A DNA stretch of 64,000 nucleotides from Marisa cornuarietis. Its lineage: Eukaryota; Mollusca; Gastropoda; Architaenioglossa; Ampullariidae. This document shows positions 1 to 12,410 of this stretch, piece after piece; position 1 is the stretch's first letter; every line of letters begins with the position of its first letter. The position numbers and the translations under genes are program-made. Location: positions 3,259,501 to 3,323,500 of the forward strand of contig SMMW01000033.1 in the NCBI GenBank assembly GCA_004794655.1, given 5' to 3'. Under the pieces are notes generated by a model that was not told where the DNA came from, made no database searches, and worked only from the letters and a program-made list of their open reading frames with translations.

Positions 1-318
1 TATTTTTTCAGTACTAAATTTCTGTGTATATTAAACCTGCACAAGGGGGAGTTAATAATGATTCAGCTAGCAAACCAGGTGAAGTCTTGAATTAAGGAAT
101 CTTTTATTCGGACAGTGCTGCCATTGTTGGTAGCCTTAGTTTGTAAGCTGTAGCATTAAACAGTTAATGAATTGATGAAGGTTTGTTTTTATGTAGCCTG
201 GTTGAATAAATATAAGGACAAATCTACATTCACTCACTCACATGCGAATACATATACGTATACAGTACGCATAAAACACACGCACACACCTCACACTTGC
301 ATATACACACAGTCTCTC

Positions 319-366
<48 letters not shown>

Positions 367-1109
367 GACTGTAGACCCATAGAAACTACAAAGGAGGGAA
401 GAATGAATGCACGAAAAAAAACGAAAAAAAAACCCGGAAGAAACTTAAATACTCTGTGATGCACATGCCAGGCTTAGCAAATCAGCATTGTACCACAATT
501 ACACGTTAGCCACTGCAAAAGAAAAACCTTCCAAAACACCTTTCAAAAGCCTGTACCTTTTTATTAAATTTAAGACCAATGGCATGGAGTGGCCAGGGAA
601 GAAAGTAAAATAGCTGCAGACGAAGACAGATATATCTGACGGTGACAGCTGAGAAAAGTGGGGTCTAGTTGTCGCAACTGCACCACACTCATTCTCTTAC
701 AGGTTCGTAATTACTGCCGGTTGTGTCTCTCTGAAATCGACCATCTGATCACAGTACTTCACTTCCGGGGCTTGCGGTGCCCCAGGGAATGCCGAGTGCT
801 CTCCACTGTATTTTCAGTGCAAATCGCAGTCTCATCAACTAGCCCTGAAGGCCGTACTTGAAGAAATACAGGTGCGCCACCCTGAGCATTGGAGAGATAA
901 GCAGATCAAACTGACTGAAGGAGGAAAAAAGAGGAGTAAGAAAGAATTAGATTTAATAAGTCGACAACACTTCATGCTGTCATGCTACCTGTAAAAAAAC
1001 AAAAAACCAAATAAAACGTAAAATAAAGATAACAAACCAGCCTTCAACATGATGTGATTTCCAGAAAAATAATGTTTTTTTTTGTTTTTTTTTTATAGAA
1101 AGTGTCAGA
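1..1109. other. non-coding stretch, no gene seen
   Basis: AT-rich sequence without any recognisable exon. The only clear structure is the CA microsatellite listed separately. The short open frames are either microsatellite translations or lack any protein-like pattern. Confidence 0.6.
321..364. repeat. (CA)n microsatellite
   Basis: About 22 uninterrupted CA units. The upstream 40 bp are also CA-rich but imperfect, as at an array edge that has been mutating. Confidence 0.95.
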
Positions 1110-1790
1110 TATGCAGTAAGACTCGTCTGCAGGTACCTACCTGCGATTTTAAAAGTAGTTGTGTCAGTGTTCCTCTTTTTGTTTGTTTGTTTGTTTGTTT
1201 GTTTCTGTGTTTCTTTCTTTCTTTCTTTCTCTCGAAGTAGCTGTTTGCCGCTCAAAGTAGACACCCTATAAGCCATTGTCATTCGTCTTCAAGCACCTGT
1301 CTTTCCTTTCCGAGCAGCTACCTTTCAAGATCAATTTCTCTTCAGCCAGCTCCAGTCCCTCTTCACCCAGATCCGTTTGTTTTGAATACAAGAGAAAATA
1401 GTTTCCATACGCCTTCCCTCTCTCTCTACGCAGCTGTTTTCCAAGCAGCTGCCCTTTCCTACTAACAGCTGCTTTCCCTCTTCAACCAGCTGTCATCCAC
1501 CAACAAGCAACTACCCTCCTTCTCCCATCAGCCAGTTTCCTACAAGCAGATTTCCTCAATACCTCTCCTAGCACCTGTCAATACCAGTTTTGTTTCACGT
1601 CCAAAAAAAACCCCAAAACAAAACAAAACAAAACACAAAAAAACACACACACACAAAAACAAACAAACAAAAAAAGCAAAAACAAAACAGCAAAAAACAA
1701 AAACAACAAAACAAAACAAAAACTTCCCGTACAGCTGTCCTCCCTCTCTAAGCAGATGCCTTTCCTCTTCAAGCAACTTACCCGTTTGTT
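1110..1790. repeat. degenerate CAGCTG-rich tandem repeat
   Basis: A loose unit of roughly 20-30 bp, similar to AAGCAGCTGCCTTTCCTCTTC with many variants, recurs between about 1280 and 1560 and again at 1728-1790. Exact CAGCTG cores occur near 1432, 1447, 1470, 1488 and 1731. The array is interrupted by (GTTT)n/(CTTT)n at 1181-1232 and by an A-rich tract at 1602-1720. Copies are too diverged for an exact period to be given by eye. It is most likely an old minisatellite; no coding potential is seen. Confidence 0.55.
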
Positions 1791-2734
1791 CCACGGAGCG
1801 GAAGAAACTCCCATTGCCTCGGGTGTACCACACAGGGAGCCGAAGCATCGACTCCTAGCGATCCCTCCTTACACCCCCTCCTCACCACCACTCCCCGAAG
1901 GCCACGTCTCCGCCAAAGTGACTCTAAGACTTTGATGAAGGGTCCTGCTAAATGCTTCGATATAATTAAATAAATGTTGTGTTTCCATCGAGCCTTCGCG
2001 ATACGCCAAACGGGGGCCTGGAGGCCAGTGGACGCGAGTCCCGTTGGCCGGAAGTTAATAAGTCGGATTTGGAAATGGCTCTCTTCCGCACGTGGGTGTA
2101 ATCAGAAGCGGCTGGGGGGTAATCACAGGCGGCTTGGAGAGGGGGGTAGTCGTAATCGGAGGAGGTTGGGCGGTGGCCGCGATTAGTGAGCTGACACAGA
2201 CCTAAGCGCAATAATCTTTGGTTGTGACGGCCCCCTTCCACCTACCCCTCGGAACAAGTGAGGCTGTCAAGGATTTTCGTCATAAATCGACTCTTTCCTG
2301 CAATTGAATAAATTCCACATGGATTCCATGAAGCCGTCGTTTCTTTCCTGGTGAAAGGTAGAGTATTTATATATAATTTAATTTACAATCCTCTCCCTAC
2401 CACCTGAAGACTTTCATAGTCAAGGGTTTAAGTTTTACCGACACACTGTAGAGAGAATGTTACAGCTGAATTATGTAAATTAGAATTAGCTTCTTTTTGG
2501 GGTGTGCTTCTTCTGCATGTCTATATGTCTACATACCTTCATACCTGTCTATTTATTTGTCACTATGCCCCCTGTAAATCCTTTTCACACCAGTTTAAAA
2601 ACAAAGTTTCTCGAAGGCGCCTTAGTGGCGGCAGTGACACTGAAAGCATAACTTCCCTGAGAATAATTAAGGCCCACCCCTCTTTCCCCTAAAAGATGGA
2701 AGGAAGTATAAAAATATCCGGCGAAACTTCTCTC
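1791..2734. other. non-coding stretch with short G-rich repeat
   Basis: No gene seen. At 2095-2190 a GTAATC...GGCGG(C/T)T...GGGG pattern repeats about three times (a degenerate 21-30 bp unit). The rest is unique-looking sequence. Confidence 0.5.
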
Positions 2735-2749
2735 GTGTGTGTGTGTGTG

Positions 2750-2812
<63 letters not shown>
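2735..2812. repeat. (TG)n microsatellite
   Basis: About 38 TG units with one GGGG interruption near 2749-2752. Confidence 0.95.
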
Positions 2813-2813
<1 letters not shown>

Positions 2814-3410
2814 GATACATCCTAATGAATGTTTTCAGTATCGGTGATGTTTGAAATGTACCAACAAGCTGGGGCTTTCCTTGACTTAGTTGTGCACACA
2901 AAGCTACAGATTTATTCGAAGAATGGCTGTCATCGTCGGTTTTGAAAGTCTAGCTTTTTAGGAATGTTACAAAAAGTGAGAAAATTTTAGTACTTTATAA
3001 AGGAACACAAACTGTGGAATTCTTATTATGTTTGGCGATTTTTTTTGTATGATGTACACTTTAAAAAGTCGCTTAAGTCACATATTTGACAAATAAAAAA
3101 AGTCCCTTTGGAAACATAGGCAGAAACACGATAGAGACAGGAGGAAAAGAATTTTTGTTTTCGATGGTCGCTGCGGGGAGACAAAAGGAAGACTATTGGA
3201 GGATGGCAGCAGGTGACAGTAGAGGATTTTGACAGGCGCCTTTTTATTTTTTGCCTTTTTAAAAATATTTTTGTATCCTCCTCACGCTTGTGTCACCTGT
3301 AAAAAACATTCGCTCAGAGCCAGTGAGCGATTAGCGTAACAGGTCTTAAGCACTTTACCGCAAAAATATCTCCCCTTTTCATGTCCAAAAAGAGGTCATT
3401 AACTTCAAAT
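2813..3410. other. non-coding stretch, nothing seen
   Basis: AT-rich with short homopolymers; no exon, RNA gene or repeat recognised. Confidence 0.5.
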
Positions 3411-3452
3411 TGTGTGTGTGTGTGTGTGTGTGCGTGTGTGTGTGTGCGTGTA

Positions 3453-3484
<32 letters not shown>
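3411..3484. repeat. (TG)n/(GA)n compound microsatellite
   Basis: TG array with CG and TA interruptions running directly into a short GA array. Confidence 0.95.
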
Positions 3485-3485
<1 letters not shown>

Positions 3486-3849
3486 CAATGAATAAGTGAG
3501 TGAGAAAAAAAAGGAAGAACAAAGTTTTTCTTGACCCAGACAACGTGGCCTCAACATTGAGGCGATGAGCACAATCGTACAGCAACACGAAGCCTAATTA
3601 CTATAATATAGTATATCATAACACAACCTCATAGTTAATATAGTCAGCATACTACAGTGTAATTAAATATTTTCACAGTCTCCCAGATAACTGTTTTGAA
3701 ACGACAAACACTCATGAGATGCGTTCATTTCAAGCGCATAAAAGAATTAACTTGCGATGATAATAAAGATATCTAGTAAGACTGCTAGAGTGCAAAACAT
3801 CGTCAAAAAAAAAAAAAAAAAAAAACAACAGTGTAGACTATGATGGCTA

Positions 3850-4415
3850 GGTTCTACATTGGTAAAAATTCGATTTGTAGACCTTTTCGATGATAGCCAT
3901 GGAGAAGATGTATTTCATCGTCTTGCGCTGAAGTCCAGCTCCGAGGTACCTATGAGTCTTGAGGTCAGAGATTCCAATATTCTCAAATTAGGAAATCTCT
4001 TATTGTGCAAATATGGTTCTAACTGTAGACTAGGCTTTAGAGTTACATAAGCGGCTGTCTGTATCGTGTTGATACCAGTCTTGTTTGCAACAATCAGTAA
4101 GATGTTGTTTAAAAATACGAAGGAAGAGTCTCACGTTCTGTACACACTGATTTATCCGCACATATCTAAACCCATACAAATTTAGAGTCCTGCGCACTTC
4201 TGATACCCAGGACACCTTCCCTCTATTGTGCAGTTGCAACAACATATTATAATTATAATTATAATATATATTATGCTCTCCGTGGTAGTCTGCTGGAGTC
4301 TTGTCAAAGAAATCAGCATCGCAAACATGAAACTCGTGTGTGTTTAAGCCTCGTATTTCAGATCCGTACAAAACCAATGGTCTTAGTTGGTTGTCAAGAA
4401 GTTTGAACAAGGTTT
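3850..4415 (-). pseudogene. decayed non-LTR retrotransposon ORF2 C-terminal fragment
   Basis: The minus strand at 4410-4030 is open for 126 codons and reads like the region C-terminal to the reverse transcriptase of jockey/CR1-order LINEs. Near the start is RPLVLYGSEIRGL, matching the usual LYGSEIWG box that follows the palm. After a collapsed, AT-rich middle comes SWVSEVRRTLNLYGF, then NQCVQNVRLFLRIFKQHLTD and DWYQHDTDSRL, matching the family's W..(V/L)..L...G, NQ.V.N..LF...FKQ..(I/T)D and W......SRL blocks. Past a stop at 4030 the same strand continues as LEPYLHNKRF toward 3860, another typical spacing. The catalytic palm is absent, so this is a 5'-truncated, internally deleted, dead copy. 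Family recognition is from motif memory; the exact clade is uncertain. Confidence 0.68.
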
Positions 4416-5224
4416 GGATTGCCGCCCCCTAATTTTCTAAAGCGTTTAAAAAATTTGAACGAGAAATTGTTTGGTTTTTATTGATAGGTCATTAAAGGCG
4501 CTTGAAAAGGACAGTCTAGTTGTAAAGAATTTAAAAAATGTGTAAGTTCACTACTCTGACTGGCAAAGCAAAGAGAGAGATACATGAATATTACAAATAA
4601 GTTTACAAGTGAGCAGCTATCAAGCGAAGCAGCAGAAAGTCGTGCCTATCTACCTTTTCAAAAAAAAAACAACATATATATATATATACCACAACAAATG
4701 TTGACAGGACTGGAGGTGGATGACAGTAGAAAGGAATAACACATACCATATATATCTTCGAAGTGCTTGCAAACATCGCCGGACCATATTTAGTGTCAAA
4801 TGCGAAACTATCTTTTGAAAATAAATTTTTCAAACAAAGAGAAAACAAACATAATGTGACTAGTGGAAATTCTCAGCAGACGATGACCATATCATTTTTT
4901 GTGATCTGCTGGGAGACTTGGAGAGCAATTACTTTTACTTTTAAAGTTCTTTGTTCTACAAAAAGTCAGTTTACATATTGTTGATTGTTCTATTATAATT
5001 CAGACAAAAAATTGTTTTCGTCACTTAAGGAAACCGCACAAATATCTTGATTAAAACAAATATCGAATTACTTCGAGACTGTTGTGTTTTGTTTTTTATT
5101 TATTTCACAAATTTAAGCAAGGTAGAATGTATTTAGTAGTATATGTTTTGTACAGTTTGTCTTGACAGTGATGACCCTACAAATGTGCATCTACGTTTTC
5201 ATAATTAAAACCTATTGTTAATAG
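4416..5224. other. AT-rich non-coding stretch
   Basis: No gene or repeat recognised beyond a short (TA)n at 4677-4687. Confidence 0.5.
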
Positions 5225-5305
5225 AAAGTAATAATAAAGTTGATTTATATAGCTCTTTATCCCACAATTAAAGACCGACTCAAAGTGCTTTACAAAAATA
5301 AAAAC
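5225..5305. repeat. dispersed repeat, 'AATAATAAAGTT-ATTTATATAG' type
   Basis: The block starts AATAATAAAGTTGATTTATA and ends with CTCAAAGTGCTTTACAA. A closely similar start is found at 28534-28560, and related GCGC/CTTTACA fragments occur near 18478 and 22195. This motif pair, an AT-rich microsatellite followed by TTTATATAGCGC...CAAAGCGCTTTACA, is a common mobile-element end in invertebrate genomes, but I cannot assign the parent element. Confidence 0.45.
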
Positions 5306-6494
5306 ATGAAAATATAAAGCTTGAACTAAATAACTGAACTGAGTGGTACGGTTCATTATGTACATATGTATCATAAAACCAACAATAACAGACGTGATTA
5401 AAACAATAAATAGTAAAAATGATTGGATATTTAAGAAACAATGAATACTACGATCAATACTATTGATAAACAAGACATTACAACAGTAACTTTCGTTATA
5501 ATCAACGCCTAGTACACTACACACAGTTTTGACTACCTAATGACACATGGAACTCATTCGCCCACAAAGGAAAAAGATTGCATAGATTTTTTTGCAGTTT
5601 GGCTCATTAATATGACACAGCATTTTCTTTTTTTTTATTTAAGAAAAAGACTCATCTCGCACATATGCTTCTGATCAACGCATGACGACCTATATAACGC
5701 TCAGTAAAATTTAACAACATCGATAAAGATTTATGTACAAACAGTATTAGACTAAAAATAAATAGAATATTACTAAAGAAAAAATTAAAAACGCACTGAT
5801 AACTGTGTGATTGCGAGCACCGAACTCCTTTTGTGTTTCAAACAACCAGTCGTAAGAACTGAGGCATGTAGTTCAAACCCCATCTAGGAACTTTTACATC
5901 CGGGTATAGCGACTAAAGAACACAGTTTGTATAATATTATGTACTGCTGTGTATCCAGGTGTATGTATAACTGCTTTACTTTTACTGTATTTGTACGATG
6001 CTTATTTTATTGCACTTGTGAGATCTGCTTCAAGCTGCTATCATGTTTTTTTAAAGATTTTTTTCTGACCATCTCTGCTGTCGTATGTACAATGGGCCAC
6101 TTTGTATGTGTGTGCAATGCTGGTAAGCTTAAATTTTTATTATAAAAATACACGCCTTCGTGTTGTCACATGTCTCGGAACTATATTGCTTCATCTCTGT
6201 AAAAGAAAATTTAATAGAACAGACTGTAAACCGACAATCTACAAAAAAAAGTGTGCTTCGGCTACAGTGACTGAGAATAGAGCAGAAAATGTATGCTTTC
6301 AGATGCTTCAGCGCACCTAATTGTGAAAAAGTCCATAAAATCTTGAGCACACATCAGTGTTGACTGGAAGATTGTGCAGCATTTAACAGTCGCTGTCTGC
6401 AGCTGCAGTCCAATAAATCCTGGATATGTGGGGGTCTTAAAGGGACAAGGTGCACTGGATATCTACATTGAACGATTGTTTTCTCCTGGTAACG

Positions 6495-6499
<5 letters not shown>
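5306..6499. other. AT-rich non-coding stretch
   Basis: No gene seen. Several 60-115 codon open frames exist but have low-complexity, AT-driven composition and no recognisable motif. Confidence 0.5.

Positions 6500-6578
<79 letters not shown>
6500..6578. repeat. (CA)n microsatellite
   Basis: About 39 uninterrupted CA units. The open frames reading HTHTHT or VCVCVC across it are artefacts of the array. Confidence 0.97.
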
Positions 6579-6581
<3 letters not shown>

Positions 6582-7304
6582 CGTGCAACATATTGTTTCG
6601 ACCTACCCATTCCGCCCACAAAAGAATAAAATAATAGCTGTTCTTATATCAAGGTTTAAGTTCATCAGGAAACTGATTTAATGCAGGTCTTTTTACACAA
6701 AATAAAAACTGATAATAACGAGGATGTGCACAATGGTCCTCTTGTCTTTATTGGAAAGACCTTACAATAAAATGCCGTGGAGTAAGCCCGATGGTGCTGG
6801 GAATAAAACTGTTAGCGGAGGAACGTGATACAGGACCCATTGTGCTTCCGTCCACTTCTCCTTGCAACGCTGCTTCTTGAAAACAAAATCCTTTCCCCAC
6901 CACACAAAGAAAAACCCACACGACATCGGACAGATAAACAGCCACCACCACTACCACCAGTAACAGCCACCATTAGCAACCCTACCATCACCACCAGCAG
7001 CTCGCAATGCTAATCTCATTACAACTGTTTTTCTTCCTTAATCTCTCTTGCGCGACGACAGTGCTGACCTCCCCCACCCACTAGCCGACCTCCCCCCACC
7101 CCTTCCATGTGTGCTACCCGCGCTGCCCTTTCTGTTTTGTGGATGTTTTTTCTTTTCTTCTCATTTCCTCCCGTGAAAAAAGTAATGTGTTTCCTTGAAA
7201 TCAAACGCGCCGCCGCTCCCATCAGGTGTGCGATGGCTGGTCGCCCACTACATAATGCAGCACCGGAGGTTGTTGTTTTTTTTTTAATACTCACGCACAT
7301 GTCT
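6579..7304. other. non-coding stretch
   Basis: No exon recognised. Contains CCA/CACC-rich sequence at 6940-7000 and a C-rich stretch at 7062-7102. Confidence 0.45.
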
Positions 7305-7555
7305 CATTAGTTTGTCTCAGATCGGTCACGGTGGGTTGTGAATGACTCTGAAGGAAGCTTTAAAATGCCGCAGAGAAGACACCGAAAGAAAGAGGAGAGA
7401 AAGAAAAGAAAAAAAAAGAGAGGAAGAAATTTGAACAGGTGAAGAAAAGGAAGAAGAGAAAATGCGAACTCTCATTATCTAGTCTCGGATCGGTCACGGT
7501 GACTTCTCTTCCCCTTTAAAAAAAGTTTTAAATCTGCTGCAGAGAAGACATCTAC
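7305..7555. repeat. diverged direct repeat, 168-bp spacing
   Basis: GATCGGTCACGGTG occurs at 7320-7333 and again at 7488-7501, preceded in both by a TCATTA...GTCTC(A/G) stretch and followed after about 30-45 bp by GCAGAGAAGACA. The units differ in between, so this is an old tandem duplication or two fragments of one dispersed element. Confidence 0.5.
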
Positions 7556-8132
7556 TTGACAAAACAAACAAAAACCAAGCCAATCCAAAAGTGAACAAGG
7601 CAAGAACAGAAAAGATGGACGTAAAGGAAACCGACACATGAACAGCAGAGACATATGAACACCATGTGCAGCGTCTACCTGAGTTTTTAATTTTCACGCA
7701 GGTGGATTGGCGGGCGTTACCCCGAGAGCGTCCTGACGGTCTGACTGTTCTAACGTTTCGCCTTACACAACAGGCCGAGCGAAAGGAACTGCACGATTCT
7801 TAAAGGCGTGGGTGGGCTTATTCCCTCCCTCGCACATCAATAACCTGGCCATGTAACATCGAACAAGATCTAGAGCAGACGAATGAAGAGAACTCTGTGG
7901 AAAAAAGTGGCTGGCGCAGTAGCGGTAAATGGAGAATGGATGACATATTATTATAGCTTCTTTTTTCTGATTATTTTTGCTGTTTTGTTAAGTTTACTTC
8001 GCAGGAAATAGTGGAGATTTTGCACTGGTGGGGGGGGGGGATTAGATAAAGAGCGCGGAAACCTGGTGGAAATTTCCGACTGCCATTCCTATAATATAAT
8101 ACTTGTAACATCCAGAGAGTGTGTATTGACAT
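7556..8132. other. non-coding stretch
   Basis: Nothing recognised; ends with a run of ten or so G at 8031-8040. Confidence 0.45.
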
Positions 8133-8430
8133 GAGATTCGAACCTGCTTCTTCTTTTTCGTCTTAGTCCTTTTCGCCCCAGTGGAGCATAGGGCCGCAAC
8201 TACATCACCACCACCCCACCAGCGGACTTGGTTCTGATCCTCCCTCCCCACTTGGGTCCATGTCATTCCGCCTCACCGTGGACCGATCTTCTCCACGTCT
8301 GTCTGGGTCTTCCAACCCTGCGCCTCCCCTGAGGGTTCCAGTCCAGAACTTGTCTTGTTAGATTTAAGAGATTCGAACCTAGGACCAGTAGAAATGGTGA
8401 CAACAGCGCCTTACCTCTGCATTACGAGGG
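8133..8430 (-). mobile_element. tRNA-derived SINE, apparently full length
   Basis: Read on the minus strand from 8430, the element starts with a tRNA-like head: an A-box-like stretch (AGAGGTAAGGCGC, near 8415) and a B box GGTTCGAATCTC (8379-8368). A body of about 200 bp follows. It ends in GCGGCCCTATGCTCC (near 8190) and GCGAAAAGGACTAAGACG running into an AAG-rich tail at 8160-8147. The Pol III promoter boxes, tRNA-unrelated body and simple 3' tail are the defining SINE layout, and the GGCCCTATGCTCC...AAAAGGACTAAG tail resembles SINE tails I recall from molluscs (memory, not searched). Oddly, a second AGGTTCGAATCTC lies directly past the tail at 8145-8133. Flanking duplications were not found. 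Confidence 0.7.
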
Positions 8431-10215
<1,785 letters not shown>

Positions 10216-10453
10216 GATACTTTTAATATCATTGGTTAAGTCAGGGGAAGGTTTGAGCATACTGTTGACAAAAGAAGAACACCCTATGAAACCCACATGT
10301 AAAGATGGACATTTATCACTTTACAGTTTACAGTCTAACAGTACATCTATGGTCACCAGGCACCAAAGATTTATGTATTGTTATCATGTGCATTGATACT
10401 CCCACTGGAGGAACATAACTTCACCTCACAAAACTGCAGACATAAAGCACTAT

Positions 10454-10640
10454 AACAGAACCATATCTAATGCTCCTTTATCTACATATTCTAACATACA
10501 GAGCCATGTATAAAACTCCTATACATGTATCTACATATTCTATCATTCAGAACCATGTATAATACTCATATATCTACATATTCCAACATACAGAACCATA
10601 TCTAACAATCCTACATCTACATATTCTAACATACACAATA
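10454..10640. repeat. 43-bp minisatellite, about four copies
   Basis: The anchor TCTACATATTC/T recurs at 10481, 10530, 10573 and 10616 (steps of 49, 43 and 43). Each copy continues with CTAACATACAGAACCAT, then TCTAA(T/C)A and CTCCTA-type sequence with a few substitutions. A partial copy starts at 10454. Confidence 0.85.
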
Positions 10641-12353
10641 GCTTAAACCAATGCTCAATGTCACGCAAACAACTTTTCAGCTGGTGACTACTGGTATCGT
10701 TTTTGTTCCTCATTTTATTTGCTTTATCTTTGACTTTGCTAGAGATATAATCAGATCTTCATTCTTCAGTGTCAGCATATTGTCGAATCTTCTTGGAAGA
10801 AGCTATATGCTCTCCTAATAGTTTCACATGCCTTAGAAATGTACAGAAATGTAAGGAAAATGAACTTTATCTCCAGTGACATCGATTTTCTAATAGACTG
10901 AGCAGACTGTTAGTACCGTTGCATCTAGGTCAAGCAATGTCTTATTAATATGAAGACATAGGGCTTACTTCGCACACGCGCAAGTGAGAAAGAGAGAGAG
11001 AGAGAAAGAAAGATAGAAAGAAGGAGAGATATCTAAACTATTTAAACTAACCGGCTTCTGATCTACTCTTGTGTACGTATGCTGTACTAGCGAATGCTGT
11101 ATATACATGGATTCATTGACATATTGCTGCCAGGCAGTGTATAGTCAGAAGAAAAAGCGAAAAATCTGCATGGTTGTCTCTGAAGTTAACATCACGTTAG
11201 ACACCATTTGCCTTTGTAGGGCGTGCACCCTGTCAGGTCAGTAGATGTGAATCATCTTTCACTTCTCGCTTGGGTAGGCGCCAGATTGCAAGGGGGTGAA
11301 ATCATCTGTGACGACACATATGTATGTCTAGCTCTGAAATTATTCATATATCCTTTTAATATGTACAGACATCAAGCATGTGGCTTGTCATAACACAGTA
11401 TGAGTCGATAACTATTCACCCTGTAAGCTTTTCTTTAGTTTCCCTGTTTAAATGACAGTTTTGAGAGAAGACACAGTGGACATAAAGCATGTTCATCTCA
11501 TATCTGCAAAAAAAAAAAACTTTTAACCTCTTTCATTTGATAATACATACGCACGTGGACAGAGCAAATTCTCCTCACATCGGCAGAAGAAATTTATCGG
11601 TTTAACTTGTATCATTTAGTAATAGTTTCTCCATAACCAAAGCAAAATAAAAGAAGAAAAAAAGAAAAAAAAAGCTTAAGTCCAAATAATGTATAGCCAT
11701 CATATAATTCCCTACAATTATCTTTCACTGATCAGGAGCCTGAAGAATTACTGTTAAAAAGACTTTTACGACATTTTTGTCAAAAAAAAAAAACAACAAC
11801 AAAAAGCCAAGATCACTAGTGTACTTTTAAATGGCAGTTTATGTACCAAAAATGGATACAAGTAATGAACAAACTGCGAGAAAAAAAACCTCGATTAATT
11901 CATGACTTTAGCGCAGAAATTATTCAAGAATGGATTGCATTGCGAGGCTGCTGCTCAAAACATTAGAAGCATTCGCTGTACAAGAAGGTTTACTATTTAA
12001 GAAAAAAAAACCCCTCCGCCACAATAATAATTACTTAAAATTATAAGACGATTTTTAAGTAACTGTGTCACTACAGTAGTATACAAGTGCGACAATTTTG
12101 TAATGTATAATTATGCTGCTAACCAAAAATTAGAAGCATTTACTGTGCAGGAAATTAAGCTATATGTTAGGGCTGTAAATACAACTTTTGATAAAACCAG
12201 ACGACAGCTGTAGGTTCGGACTGTGAATTTGTTGCAAAATATTAGCCTTAAAATGCTTTCACCAGTCTTTTGTTTCATCTTTTCTCCGAAGAGACGGCAT
12301 TTAAAGATCTCAATTCTCAACCTCCTCTCCTCAGCAAAATCATTATGATCCTC
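10641..12353. other. AT-rich non-coding stretch
   Basis: No gene, RNA or repeat recognised other than poly-A tracts (11509-11519, 11782-11793) and GA-rich sequence at 10987-11030. Confidence 0.5.
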
Positions 12354-12385
<32 letters not shown>

Positions 12386-12410
12386 CAACAACAATAACAA
12401 TAATAATAAT
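12354..12410. repeat. (AAT)n/(AAC)n microsatellite
   Basis: AATAAT units change into AACAAC and back to AAT within 57 bp. Confidence 0.93.

Noticed and set aside
5845..5890. B-box-like AGTTCAAACCCC
   Set aside because: No A box at the right distance and no stems.
6354..6634. Open frames reading poly(His-Thr) or poly(Val-Cys) here and at other CA/TG arrays (10005-10396, 22153-22483, 37886-38200, 60394-60682 and others)
   Set aside because: They are direct translations of CA/TG microsatellites with no protein sequence outside the array.
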